From CAZTQN01 sp964615765 (lineage in GTDB: Bacteria; Planctomycetota; Phycisphaerae; Phycisphaerales; UBA1924), in contig CAZTQN010000007.1 of NCBI GenBank assembly GCA_964615765.1, positions 62,001-126,000 of the forward strand: 64,000 nucleotides of DNA, read 5' to 3'. The stretch's first letter is position 1, and every line of letters starts with the position of its first letter. The notes below the pieces were generated by a model that was given only the letters and a program-made list of their open reading frames with translations, was not told the DNA's origin and did not search any database. Shown piece by piece: positions 43,700 through 52,242 of the stretch. The position numbers were made by a program, and so were the translations under genes.

Positions 43700-46293
43700 T
43701 GGACACGGATGTCGCGCCCGCCTCAGGTTTTCACCCGGTGTCAGTGCCCGCATTCCCGGACAGACCCGCGTTCGGCTCGTCGAGCCGCTTCGACCCCGAG
43801 ACGATCGTCGCGGGGCTGACGCCCGCGCAGGCGCAGGCCGTGCGGCATACTGAAGGTCCGCTGCTGGTGCTGGCGGGCCCGGGCTCGGGCAAGACGCGGG
43901 TGATCACGCGGCGGATCGCGTACCTGATCGCGTGCGGGATCCCGGCGTACCAGATCCTCGCCGTCACGTTTACCAACAAGGCCGCGGCGGAGATGCGCGA
44001 GCGCACCGAGAAACTCCTCGGCGTCGAGCACAACGCGGGCGGCGAACGGCGCGGCGGCGGCGCCGGAGCCGCGGCCCGCGGGCTCACCGTCACCACCTTC
44101 CACGCCCTGTGCGCACGCCTGCTCCGCAAGTACGCCGACCGCGCGGCCCTCGGCGGGCCGGGCGGCACGCTGACGGGCACCTTCGTCATCTACGACACCG
44201 ACGACCAGACGGCCCTCATCAAGCGCGCCCTCGACACCCTCAACCTCTCCAGCACCAACTGGCCCGCGCGCAGCGTGCTGTCGCGCATCTCCGCCGCCAA
44301 GAACGAACTGCTCGACGTGCAGGCCTTCACGGCCCGAGCGGCGGACTTCAACACGCGCACGATCGCGAAGATCTACGCCGAGTATCAGAAGGGCCTCCGG
44401 GCCGCCAACGCCGTCGACTTCGACGACCTGCTGCTGCTCACGGCCCAGATGCTCGCGTCGCGCCCGGAGATCCGCGGGGAGTGCCAGGCGCGGTGGCGCT
44501 ACCTGCTCGTTGATGAGTATCAGGACACCAACCGGGCCCAGTTCGTGATCGCGAGCCTGATCGCCGGCGCCGGGCCGGGCGCGGGGCCGTCCGCCGGCGC
44601 GACCGCGGCGCCATCGACCGCGAACATCTGCGTCGTCGGCGACCCGGACCAGTCGATCTACGGCTGGCGCGGGGCCGACATCGCGAACATCCTCGACTTC
44701 GAGACGCAGTTCCCCGGGGCCACGATCATCCCGCTGGGCGAGAACTTCCGCTCCACCAAGAACATCATCGCCGCCGCCGACCGGCTGATCCGCAACAACA
44801 CCCGGCGTAAGCACAAGGACCTGCACACGGCCAACCCCGTGGGCGAGAAGGTCGAGGCGGTGCTGCTGCGCGACGAGCACCACGAGGCGGCCCACGTGGT
44901 GCAGTGGCTGCGCGGCGTGCGCGAGGAGGCCCGCGACGCCGCCGGCGAGGGCGGGCGCGGCGCCAACTGGAAGGACTACGCCGTCTTCTACCGCACCAAC
45001 GCCCTCAGCCGCGTGATGGAAGACCGGCTGCGCGGCGAGGGGATCCCTTACGTCATCGCGCGGGGCACGGCGTTCTATCAGCGCGAGGAGATCAAGAACG
45101 CGCTGGCCTACCTGCGCGTGGTCGCCAACCCCGCCGACGAGGTCTCGCTGCTCCGCATCATCAACACGCCCACGCGCGGGCTGGGCGATACGAGCGTTGA
45201 GAAGGCGCGGGCGTTCGCGGCGCAGCGCGGCGTGAACCTGCTCGCCGTGCTGCGCGAGCCCGGGCCCCTCGCGCTCGCCGCCCGCACCGCCGGCGCGTGC
45301 CAGAAGTTCGTCGCCATGCTCGACGCGTTCACGGGCGGCGGCGACGGGGGGCTTGGGCAGGGGCTGGGGCAGGGCCTGCTGCACACGGCCGCCGCCGACG
45401 GCTCGCTCGCCGAGCTCGTCGAACGTGTCGTCCGCGAGAGCGGGCTGGAGCAGATGTACCGCGACCAGGCGAACAAGAGCGGCACAGACGCCGACGCCGA
45501 GCGCCTGGCCAACCTCGACGAACTCATCTCGTCGGCCCGCGACTTCGAGACGACCTACGACCCCGCGAACGACCCCGGGGCCGACGCGCCGCTGGACCCC
45601 GACGCGCCGGTACCGACGCCGACGCTGTTCCAACTGCTCCGCGCGTATCTCGAACGCGTGACGCTCGTCGCCGACGCCGACAGCGTCGACCCGACGCAGG
45701 GGGCCGTGACGCTGATGACGCTGCACGCGGCGAAGGGGCTGGAGTTCCACGGCGCGGCGCTGATCGGGCTGGAAGAGGCCGTCCTCCCGCACTCGCGCGT
45801 CGCCGACAGCCCGGGCGAACTGGAAGAAGAGCGCCGCCTGTTCTTCGTCGGCATCACGCGGGCGATGCACCGCCTCTTGATCACCTCGGCCCGGTATCGC
45901 ACGGTGCGCGGCATCATGGAGCGCACCATCCCCAGCCGCTTCCTCAGCGAACTGCCCAAGGACAACGTCTCCTTCACCGACCGCGCCGGCGACGACGCCG
46001 ACTGGGACCGCGAGGACGACGCCGACCGCGGGCCGCGCGGCCGTGCTGGTCGCGGGGGGCGCGATGAACTCGACGACGGGCCCGCGATGCCCGCCCGCCC
46101 GGCCAGCACGCGGACCAAAGACAGCCGCGGCGTGCCCATCGAGGTCGGCGCGCTGGTGCGTCACCCGCAGTTCGGCGTGGGGCGCGTGGTGTCCGTCACG
46201 CCCGGCGCCGACGCGCGGGCCCAGATCCGCTTCCAAGAGGTCGGCGTCAAGACGCTCGTGCTGCAGTTCGCGCGGCTCGAACGCGTGTCGTGA
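43699..46293 (+). CDS. pcrA: UvrD/PcrA-type superfamily 1 DNA helicase
   Basis: An 864-residue 3'-5' helicase for repair and replication-fork clearance. All motifs are present: GPGSGKTRVI (I), TFTNKAAAEMRER (Ia), DEYQDTN (II), GDPDQSIYGWRGA (III), LGENFRST (IV), VTLMTLHAAKGLEF (V) and RRLFFVGITRA (VI). The C-terminus has an acidic, Arg/Gly-rich linker and a Tudor-like domain (VRHPQFGVGRVVSVTPG, VKTLVLQFARLERV) that in PcrA contacts RNA polymerase. Small inserts rich in Gly/Ala/Pro lie near residues 115 and 295. Its ATG overlaps the upstream stop. Its own stop abuts the stop of the convergent protease gene with no base between (TGATCA). The PcrA symbol reflects the C-terminal domain. Confidence 0.95.
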   Translation: MDTDVAPASGFHPVSVPAFPDRPAFGSSSRFDPETIVAGLTPAQAQAVRHTEGPLLVLAGPGSGKTRVITRRIAYLIACGIPAYQILAVTFTNKAAAEMRERTEKLLGVEHNAGGERRGGGAGAAARGLTVTTFHALCARLLRKYADRAALGGPGGTLTGTFVIYDTDDQTALIKRALDTLNLSSTNWPARSVLSRISAAKNELLDVQAFTARAADFNTRTIAKIYAEYQKGLRAANAVDFDDLLLLTAQMLASRPEIRGECQARWRYLLVDEYQDTNRAQFVIASLIAGAGPGAGPSAGATAAPSTANICVVGDPDQSIYGWRGADIANILDFETQFPGATIIPLGENFRSTKNIIAAADRLIRNNTRRKHKDLHTANPVGEKVEAVLLRDEHHEAAHVVQWLRGVREEARDAAGEGGRGANWKDYAVFYRTNALSRVMEDRLRGEGIPYVIARGTAFYQREEIKNALAYLRVVANPADEVSLLRIINTPTRGLGDTSVEKARAFAAQRGVNLLAVLREPGPLALAARTAGACQKFVAMLDAFTGGGDGGLGQGLGQGLLHTAAADGSLAELVERVVRESGLEQMYRDQANKSGTDADAERLANLDELISSARDFETTYDPANDPGADAPLDPDAPVPTPTLFQLLRAYLERVTLVADADSVDPTQGAVTLMTLHAAKGLEFHGAALIGLEEAVLPHSRVADSPGELEEERRLFFVGITRAMHRLLITSARYRTVRGIMERTIPSRFLSELPKDNVSFTDRAGDDADWDREDDADRGPRGRAGRGGRDELDDGPAMPARPASTRTKDSRGVPIEVGALVRHPQFGVGRVVSVTPGADARAQIRFQEVGVKTLVLQFARLERVS

Positions 46294-47181
46294 TCACGCG
46301 GCCTGCACGGCCGGGCGACGCCGGCGCAGCAGCGACAGCGCCACCACACCCCCCGCGACCGCCGGGTCGATCCCGGGGAACATCAGCATCGCCTGCGGCG
46401 CGCCTGTGCCGGACGAGATCGGCTGCGTCGGGTCGACGATCGGCAGGATCCAGTTGCGCACGGTGGTGAGGTTCAGCGCGTAGCCGACGTTGCCGTAGCG
46501 GGCCGAGCCGTAGCCCGTCACGCTCACGGCGACGCCCGCGAGTTGCAGCTTGCCATCGGGCCCGACGACGAACATGCCGCCGCCCGAGTCGTTGACGGCG
46601 AACATCGCCTCGTACGGGACGGCGTCGGGGTGGCTGGGCGCATCGAAGCGGACGCCCAGGAAGTAGCCTTCCTGCTCGATGGTGTTGGCGCCCCAGGTTT
46701 CGACCTTCGGGCCGTTCCAGTCGTACCCGTCGCCCGCGGGCAGGGCCGCGGCTCCGGTCACGCCGTGACCGCCCAGGATCACCGGATCACCCAGCCCGGC
46801 CCGCTCGGCGATGGTGTGCCAGCCGGGCAGCGGCTGATTGACGCGGCACAGGGCCAGATCCATGAACGGGTGGAAGCGGACTTCGACGACCTGGTACGCC
46901 GCGCCGCGAAGGATGAACCACCCGCCCGGCGACACGCCGATGTGCCGCGCGGTGATGATCCAGTCCGCGCCGACGGGCACGGCGGACGATCCGTTGAGAT
47001 TGCCCACCCACGCGTTATCGGGGATCGGCATCGGGTCCAGGTCGGTCACGACCAGCCCGCTGGCACTCGAAGCCGCAAGGCTAAGGGCCAGGCCGGCGGC
47101 CGCGATGGCTCGGCGGGTCACACGCGCGCCCGGTTGACCGGGGCGTTCAGCGTTGACGCTCGACTGCGTTGCACCGCACAT
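46294..47181 (-). CDS. Exported trypsin-like (S1) serine protease with C-terminal anchor
   Basis: This is a secreted chymotrypsin-fold protease. A hydrophobic signal (AIAAAGLALSLAASSASG) follows VTRR. The triad is His in WIITARHIG, Asp in HPFMDLALCRV and Ser in VNDSGGGMF (usually GDSGGP). The last 25 residues hold a hydrophobic stretch (AVAGGVVALSLL) followed by RRRRP, like a PEP-CTERM-type sorting tail although a clear PEP motif is lacking. The start is uncertain: an ATG at 47181 has GGAG seven bases upstream, while a GTG at 47121 gives a more normal short signal peptide. It converges on the helicase gene with the stops touching. Confidence 0.83.
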   Translation of the reverse strand: MCGATQSSVNAERPGQPGARVTRRAIAAAGLALSLAASSASGLVVTDLDPMPIPDNAWVGNLNGSSAVPVGADWIITARHIGVSPGGWFILRGAAYQVVEVRFHPFMDLALCRVNQPLPGWHTIAERAGLGDPVILGGHGVTGAAALPAGDGYDWNGPKVETWGANTIEQEGYFLGVRFDAPSHPDAVPYEAMFAVNDSGGGMFVVGPDGKLQLAGVAVSVTGYGSARYGNVGYALNLTTVRNWILPIVDPTQPISSGTGAPQAMLMFPGIDPAVAGGVVALSLLRRRRPAVQAA

Positions 47182-47395
47182 TCGCACGCTCCACGCCGCC
47201 TCCGGTGGACACGAGGTCATCGGCGCTTCGGGCAGGCGCGTGCAGGGTCATGGCGTGGGCGGGTGGCAAGATGTGCCCGGCGCGCGGGCGATGACGCGGC
47301 CGCCGACCACGCCCGGCCCTGACGCGCCCGCACAACCGGCGCAGATTCGCGCGCAGGCAGACGCCATGCGTCGGAACGGTCGTTATCGCGGTGCG

Positions 47396-49408
47396 TTACA
47401 CGCCGTGCGGGTGCGGCGGGACGTCCCGATCGCTCGGCGAAGACTTACCGGTCTGTGCGCCGTTCCCCTCGGCGGCGGCGACGCGTTGCGGCTCGGGCTC
47501 GGGCCCCATCGGGTGCGGGCTCGAGTCGCGCGTGATCAAGGCCACGCCGCTGGGCAACTGCTGGGCCACGCGGGAGATGACGTCCCCCTCGATGGCGCGG
47601 GCGAAGGCGCGCCGCTGCGTCTTGCCCATGATCAGCGTGTCGCACCCGTAGGTCACGGTGTAGTCGAGGATCTCGCCCGAGACGTCCGTCGACGTGACGT
47701 AGATCGGCACGATCGGCACGCGGTACCGCCGGGCCAGCGCGGCGACCGAGCCCAGGCTCTGCAGCGCTTCCGGATCGTCCTCCACCTTCGGCACCGTGCC
47801 CGGGGCCATGTCCAGCACGCGCACGACGCGGACGTACATCACGAACAGCGTCGCGCCGCGCCGGCGTGCAAGGTCGACGGCGAACTCCGACTGGCCGCGC
47901 CCGCGGGCCGCCAGCATCACGCGCGGGCGGCTCGGGTCCATCGGAAGCGGATCGCGCTTGAGTTCGGCGAGCCAGCCGTCTTCCGGCATCGGGGCGGCGA
48001 GCTCGGCGGCCTTCATCTTCGCGCGCGTCTGCACGCCGAACCGGGCCGTCAGCACCGCGCTCACCATGATCCCCGCGAAGATCGCCGCGTTGGGCTTGGC
48101 GACGACGATCGTCGCGAACACGACGGCCATGAACACGCCCAGCGCCCACATGCACCGGCGCTCCCACACGCGGATGTCCAGGGCCCGGTTGTACGCGCAC
48201 GTCAGCACGTTGATCGCGATCGCCCCCACCACGCCGATCGCGTACAGCTCCGCCAGGAACTTGGTGTCCGAACTGACGAGCAGCAACAGCCCGGGCAGGA
48301 TCGCGGCGACGATCAGCCCCACCCAGGGCACGCCGGAGTAGTTCAGTTTCTTGAACGCGCCGGGCAGTTCGCGATCGACGCTCATCGCGTACTTCACGCT
48401 GACCATCGCCATGATCGCCGTGTTCACGGCGCTGATGAGCAGCAGCCCGTAGATGATCCCGGTCACGATCCCGGCGATCTGCCCGGCCCGGGCGCTGCCG
48501 GTGCGCATCTCCGTCGCGTGCTCGGCCAGGCCGCGCATCGCCGTGTCGCGATACTCCTTGATCTCCCGGGGAACTTCGTCGGAGCGGTACACCCGCGGGG
48601 CGCCCGCCTCGCCCAGCGTGTTCTCGCCCTTTTCATACTGCACGTAGTGCGGCATGTCGACCGGCTTGAGGTCCGGCAGGGCGTTGATCGCCAGCCCGAA
48701 GATCATGTTCAGCGTGATGACCTCGATCAGCACCGGGAAGATGGTCCGGCGGCTGGTCTTGGCGACGGGCTGCTTCATCAGCCCCGTCATGTTCGCGACC
48801 GCCTCCAGCCCCGAGAGCGCGAGGATCACGCGGACCAGGTTCTCCCAGCGTTCGGTCCAACTCGAGATCGACGCGTGCCCGGTGGAGACGGTGCGCAGCC
48901 CCTCCCCCACCATCGGCAGGCACATGATCGCGATCGCCAGCGACAGGAAGATCGCCGCGATCGCGATCACCAGCGCAAACCGTCCGGCGCTCTTGGCCCC
49001 GAGCCAGTTGATCACCCCGATGCCGGCGATGGTCGCGATCGACAACCCGACCACCCACGCGGGCGGGGCGCCGAAGTAGTGGAACCCTTCGACCGCGGAC
49101 AGCGCCGCCGTCACGATGTAATCGCACAGCAGCAGCGTGGCCCCGATGACCGAGAGCGTCGGGGAAACCTGCCGAGCCGCGGCGTACACGCCCCCCCCGT
49201 CGGGGAAACAGCGGCACACCACCGAGTACGCCCACGCGACGGCCGCCATGATGACGCTCATCAGCGCCAGGTAGATGGGCGAGGCGTGCCCGGTGTAATA
49301 AAACGCCAGCCCCAGCACATAAAGGCGGCTTGTCCCCCAGTCCCCGAAAAGCAGGGGTCCGGCGTGGAACCAGTTGAGATCACGCGGTCGGCGTTGGGTA
49401 ACGAGCAT
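47396..49408 (-). CDS. APC-superfamily amino-acid permease with C-terminal Usp-like domain
   Basis: This is a 670-residue transporter with about twelve membrane helices in the first 480 residues. The amino acid-polyamine-organocation signatures are FPDGGGVYAAARQVSP and ILALSGLEAVANMTGLMKQP. After the helices comes a cytoplasmic domain (about 500-645) resembling universal stress proteins (PRVMLAARGRGQSEFAVDLA, CDTLIMGKTQRRAFARAIEG). Such fusions may sense nucleotide. A loop of about 60 charged residues (from VQYEKGENTLGEAG) separates two helices. The substrate is not evident. The ATG at 49408 is chosen; a GTG at 49468 is possible. The C-terminus is rich in Pro and His. Confidence 0.87.
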   Translation of the reverse strand: MLVTQRRPRDLNWFHAGPLLFGDWGTSRLYVLGLAFYYTGHASPIYLALMSVIMAAVAWAYSVVCRCFPDGGGVYAAARQVSPTLSVIGATLLLCDYIVTAALSAVEGFHYFGAPPAWVVGLSIATIAGIGVINWLGAKSAGRFALVIAIAAIFLSLAIAIMCLPMVGEGLRTVSTGHASISSWTERWENLVRVILALSGLEAVANMTGLMKQPVAKTSRRTIFPVLIEVITLNMIFGLAINALPDLKPVDMPHYVQYEKGENTLGEAGAPRVYRSDEVPREIKEYRDTAMRGLAEHATEMRTGSARAGQIAGIVTGIIYGLLLISAVNTAIMAMVSVKYAMSVDRELPGAFKKLNYSGVPWVGLIVAAILPGLLLLVSSDTKFLAELYAIGVVGAIAINVLTCAYNRALDIRVWERRCMWALGVFMAVVFATIVVAKPNAAIFAGIMVSAVLTARFGVQTRAKMKAAELAAPMPEDGWLAELKRDPLPMDPSRPRVMLAARGRGQSEFAVDLARRRGATLFVMYVRVVRVLDMAPGTVPKVEDDPEALQSLGSVAALARRYRVPIVPIYVTSTDVSGEILDYTVTYGCDTLIMGKTQRRAFARAIEGDVISRVAQQLPSGVALITRDSSPHPMGPEPEPQRVAAAEGNGAQTGKSSPSDRDVPPHPHGV

Positions 49409-49482
49409 AAACCATCGCGATCCGCCCGCTGACAAGCCCCCAGCGGACCGCGTCGACTCCCGCACCACCCAACCTTGGCCGG

Positions 49483-49488
49483 ATTGTA
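49483..49488 (-). promoter_or_regulatory. -10-like TACAAT upstream of the permease gene
   Basis: On the minus strand TACAAT lies about 75 bases before the permease ATG. No matching -35 box is visible. Confidence 0.3.
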
Positions 49489-49666
49489 CCGGCCGCCGAC
49501 CGTCCCCGCGCTCACCACCGCCGCACGTCTATGATGACGGTGCACGACGGCGACGCTCGCCCCGTGCCCTTGCTGAACCTTTACTTCGGCTGATCGGTTT
49601 TCCGCGTGTCCTCGCCCGTGTGCGGCGTTTGACCCTCGGCGGGCGTTCACGCCTCTGGAATCACGG

Positions 49667-51802
49667 TTGCACTCCCTCGTCCCCGCCCCCGGCCGCGCTC
49701 ACGCTCACGCCGACGCCCACGCGTCCCCTTCCCTCACAACCCACCCTCTCACCAGCCCCGGCGACGGCGCCCCGGTTGACCCGCGCGCGGCTTCCCCCGC
49801 GCAGGCGACCTTCGCCGACCTGGGCCTGACCGATCCCGTCCTCTCCGCCGTCTCGGCCGAGGGGTACATCCACCCCACGCCGATCCAGGCCCGCGCGATC
49901 CCGTACGCGCTCGAAGGCCGGGACATTCTCGGCTGCGCCCAGACCGGCACGGGCAAGACGGCCGCGTTCAGCCTGCCCATCCTGCAGCGACTGGCCCAGT
50001 CCCGCATCAAGCACCCCAACCAGCACCAGCACCGGCACCTCCGCGCGCTCATCCTCAGCCCGACGCGCGAACTCGCCGTGCAGATCGACGAATCCCTGCG
50101 CACCTACGGCCGCGGCACGCACCTGCGCAGCGTCTGCATCTTCGGCGGAGTCACGCAGAACCCGCAGGTTCGCGCGCTGCGCCAAGGGGTCGACATCGCC
50201 GTCGCCACGCCCGGTCGCCTTGAAGACCTCATGCGCCAGGGCCACGTCAACCTCGCGCACGTCGAGGTCTTCGTCCTCGACGAGGCCGACCGCATGCTGG
50301 ACATGGGCTTCATCGAGCCCATCCGGCGTGTCGCGGGCATGCTCCCGGCGGCGCGGCAGACGCTGCTGTTCAGCGCCACGATGCCCAAGCCCATCCGCCA
50401 CCTCGCCGACGCGCTGCTGAAAGACCCCGTCAGCGTGCAGGTCGCGGCGGTCTCATCCACGCCCGACCGCGTGCAGCAGGCCCTCGTCCTGGTCGCCAAG
50501 CGCGACAAGCCCGCGCTGCTGGTGGACTTGCTCACCAGCACCTACGTCGAACGCGCCATCGTCTTCAGCCGCACCAAGCACGGCGCCGACCGCATCACCA
50601 AGCACCTCAACCAGAACGACATCCCGGCCGAGGCGATCCACGGGGACAAGCGGCAGAACGTGCGTCAACGCGCCCTCGCCGGCTTCCGCGACGGACGCGT
50701 GCAGGTGCTGGTCGCGACCGACATCGCCGCCCGCGGCATCGACGTCGACGACGTCTCCCACGTCGTCAACTTCGACATCCCGCACGAGCCCGAGACGTAC
50801 GTGCACCGCATCGGTCGCACGGCCCGGGCCGGGGCGGCGGGCAAGGCCATCTCCTTCTGCGACCCCGACAGCGACGAGCGCGACTTCATGCGCGGGATCG
50901 AGCGCCTGCTCAAGCGGCGCATCGACGTCATCCAGCCGCACATCCAGACGGGCGGCCCACGCCCGGGCACGCCGAACACGCGCGACGCCGACGAGCCCGC
51001 GGCGGTCGAGGTCGACACCGATGCTGCGCCGACCCGCTCCGAGCCCGCCCATCGCAGCCCGTCCGCCCCGCCGCCGCACACACGCCGCGCCGGCCCGCGT
51101 GACACGCACCGCGACGGCCCGCGCAACACGCACCGCGGCGATCGCCCGCACGCGCACCGCGGGCACGCGCCCCGGCCGCACGCCCACGCCGACCAAACCG
51201 AAGGGCCGTCCGACGACGGCACTGATGCGCCGGCGCTTCACGCCCCCGGGCACAAGAAGCCGGGCGGGTTCAAGTCGCCCGGCGGGAAGTTCGCGGGCAC
51301 CAAGTTCACCGGACACAAGTTCGAAGGCCACCGCTTCTCCGGGAACGCGGCGTTCAACGGCACAAAGTTCACCGGCAGCAAGTTCCGCGGCGAGCCGACC
51401 GACGGACCGGTCGTCGGACCGGCCGCCGACCACCCGCGCGGACCGAAGCCCGGCCCCAAGCAAGGACCGAAGCCCAGCGGCAAGACCGGCTACCCCAAGT
51501 CCGGCCCGCGGCCAGGCAAGCCCGCCAACGGCAAGCCGGCTCATGGCAAACCGGCCCACGGCAAGCCCGGCTTTGCCAAGGCCAGCCACGCGAAGCCGGG
51601 GCAGGGACAACCGGGGCAAGGGCAGCCGGGACACGGTCAGTCCGGGCACGGTCCGGCACGAGCGTCCGGTCCGGGCGGCGGACACGGCGGACGTGGCGGT
51701 CACGGCGGGCCGCAGCGCGGCCAGTTCAACGCCGGCCCACGCGGGCCTAAGGGCGGCCGCGCCGGAAAGGGCCCGCGCCGCGGGTCCCAAGGCGGCCGGT
51801 AA
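49667..51802 (+). CDS. rhlE: DEAD-box RNA helicase (RhlE-like) with pentapeptide-like basic tail
   Basis: An ATP-dependent RNA helicase of 711 residues. The core (about 48-420) has the Q motif region (TPIQARAIPYALEG), AQTGTGKT, PTRELAVQ, DEADRMLDMG, the SAT motif, and HRIGRTARAG. The tail of about 290 residues is disordered and basic. It has a His/Arg-rich segment (about 455-515), then seven pentads of xKFxG type (TKFTG, HKFEG, HRFSG, AAFNG, TKFTG, SKFRG) close to the F-type pentapeptide repeat, then Gly/Lys/Pro and Gly-Gln repeats ending in RGSQGGR. Such tails bind RNA. The start is a TTG at 49667; no ATG or GTG lies before the core. A TATGAT box sits at 49530. Confidence 0.9.
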   Translation: MHSLVPAPGRAHAHADAHASPSLTTHPLTSPGDGAPVDPRAASPAQATFADLGLTDPVLSAVSAEGYIHPTPIQARAIPYALEGRDILGCAQTGTGKTAAFSLPILQRLAQSRIKHPNQHQHRHLRALILSPTRELAVQIDESLRTYGRGTHLRSVCIFGGVTQNPQVRALRQGVDIAVATPGRLEDLMRQGHVNLAHVEVFVLDEADRMLDMGFIEPIRRVAGMLPAARQTLLFSATMPKPIRHLADALLKDPVSVQVAAVSSTPDRVQQALVLVAKRDKPALLVDLLTSTYVERAIVFSRTKHGADRITKHLNQNDIPAEAIHGDKRQNVRQRALAGFRDGRVQVLVATDIAARGIDVDDVSHVVNFDIPHEPETYVHRIGRTARAGAAGKAISFCDPDSDERDFMRGIERLLKRRIDVIQPHIQTGGPRPGTPNTRDADEPAAVEVDTDAAPTRSEPAHRSPSAPPPHTRRAGPRDTHRDGPRNTHRGDRPHAHRGHAPRPHAHADQTEGPSDDGTDAPALHAPGHKKPGGFKSPGGKFAGTKFTGHKFEGHRFSGNAAFNGTKFTGSKFRGEPTDGPVVGPAADHPRGPKPGPKQGPKPSGKTGYPKSGPRPGKPANGKPAHGKPAHGKPGFAKASHAKPGQGQPGQGQPGHGQSGHGPARASGPGGGHGGRGGHGGPQRGQFNAGPRGPKGGRAGKGPRRGSQGGR

Positions 51803-51807
51803 AGCGA

Positions 51808-51834
51808 CAAAGCGCCGGCCGGGCCGACGCTTTG
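51808..51834. terminator. Bidirectional terminator between helicase and small membrane protein
   Basis: CAAAGCG pairs with CGCTTTG around an inner CGGC/GCCG stem. Short A and T runs flank it on both strands. It lies between two convergent genes. Confidence 0.75.
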
Positions 51835-51889
51835 CTCTACAAGTGCGGTGTGATCAGCGCCGACCCGGTGCGATGGTCGTCCGCGCGGT

Positions 51890-52123
51890 TCAGTTGCCCG
51901 CCGGGACGCCCGTGCGGTTGAACTTCTTGCCGCCGGAAGACTCTTCCGGGGCTGGCTGACCGGCTTCAGCAGCAGCCGCTTGGGCCGCTGCGGCGGACGC
52001 GGCGTCTTCGCTGGTCACCGGGGTGGTCGTTCCCGACGGGCGGAGGGCCAAGACAATCGCCGCGAGGACCAAAATGCCCGCGACGCTCAGCAGGATGACG
52101 TTCTTTTTGTTTTTCACGTCCAT
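51890..52123 (-). CDS. Small one-helix membrane protein of prepilin module C
   Basis: This is a 77-residue protein. A short basic start (MDVKNKKN) precedes one membrane helix (about 9-27, VILLSVAGILVLAAIVLAL). A Thr/Ala/Glu-rich outer part ends in KKFNRTGVPAGN. The layout matches two other small proteins in this array (54971-55186 and 53655-53906): basic start, helix, Ala/Glu/Pro-rich tail. Its ATG is five bases after TACCCT on the minus strand, and a terminator stands between it and the prepilin gene upstream, so it is probably transcribed alone. Function unknown; the pairing suggests a partner of the prepilin-like protein. Confidence 0.78.
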   Translation of the reverse strand: MDVKNKKNVILLSVAGILVLAAIVLALRPSGTTTPVTSEDAASAAAAQAAAAEAGQPAPEESSGGKKFNRTGVPAGN

Positions 52124-52128
52124 GCCTC

Positions 52129-52134
52129 AGGGTA
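52129..52134 (-). promoter_or_regulatory. -10-like TACCCT in front of the small membrane protein of module C
   Basis: On the minus strand TACCCT ends five bases before the ATG at 52123. It lies just downstream of the terminator of the prepilin C gene, consistent with a separate leaderless transcript. Confidence 0.45.
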
Positions 52135-52181
52135 GGTCGGTTGTGCGTGGGTCGGGGTGGCGAGCACGGGGTAGTGCGCCG

Positions 52182-52220
52182 AAAAGCACGGCGGCCCGCC
52201 GCGTGTGTGCGACGGGCCGC
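52182..52220 (-). terminator. Terminator of prepilin-like gene C
   Basis: On the minus strand a 12-bp stem with one G-T wobble (GCGGCCCGTCGC with GCGGCGGGCCGC) has a six-base loop, followed within a few bases by TTTT. It starts 22 bases after the prepilin C stop. Confidence 0.8.
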
Positions 52221-52242
52221 GGTTGATGTCTGTCGTGAGGGC

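Noticed and set aside
43741..46236. A minus-strand frame of about 830 codons opposite the helicase gene
   Set aside because: The plus strand encodes all helicase motifs; the opposite frame has none.
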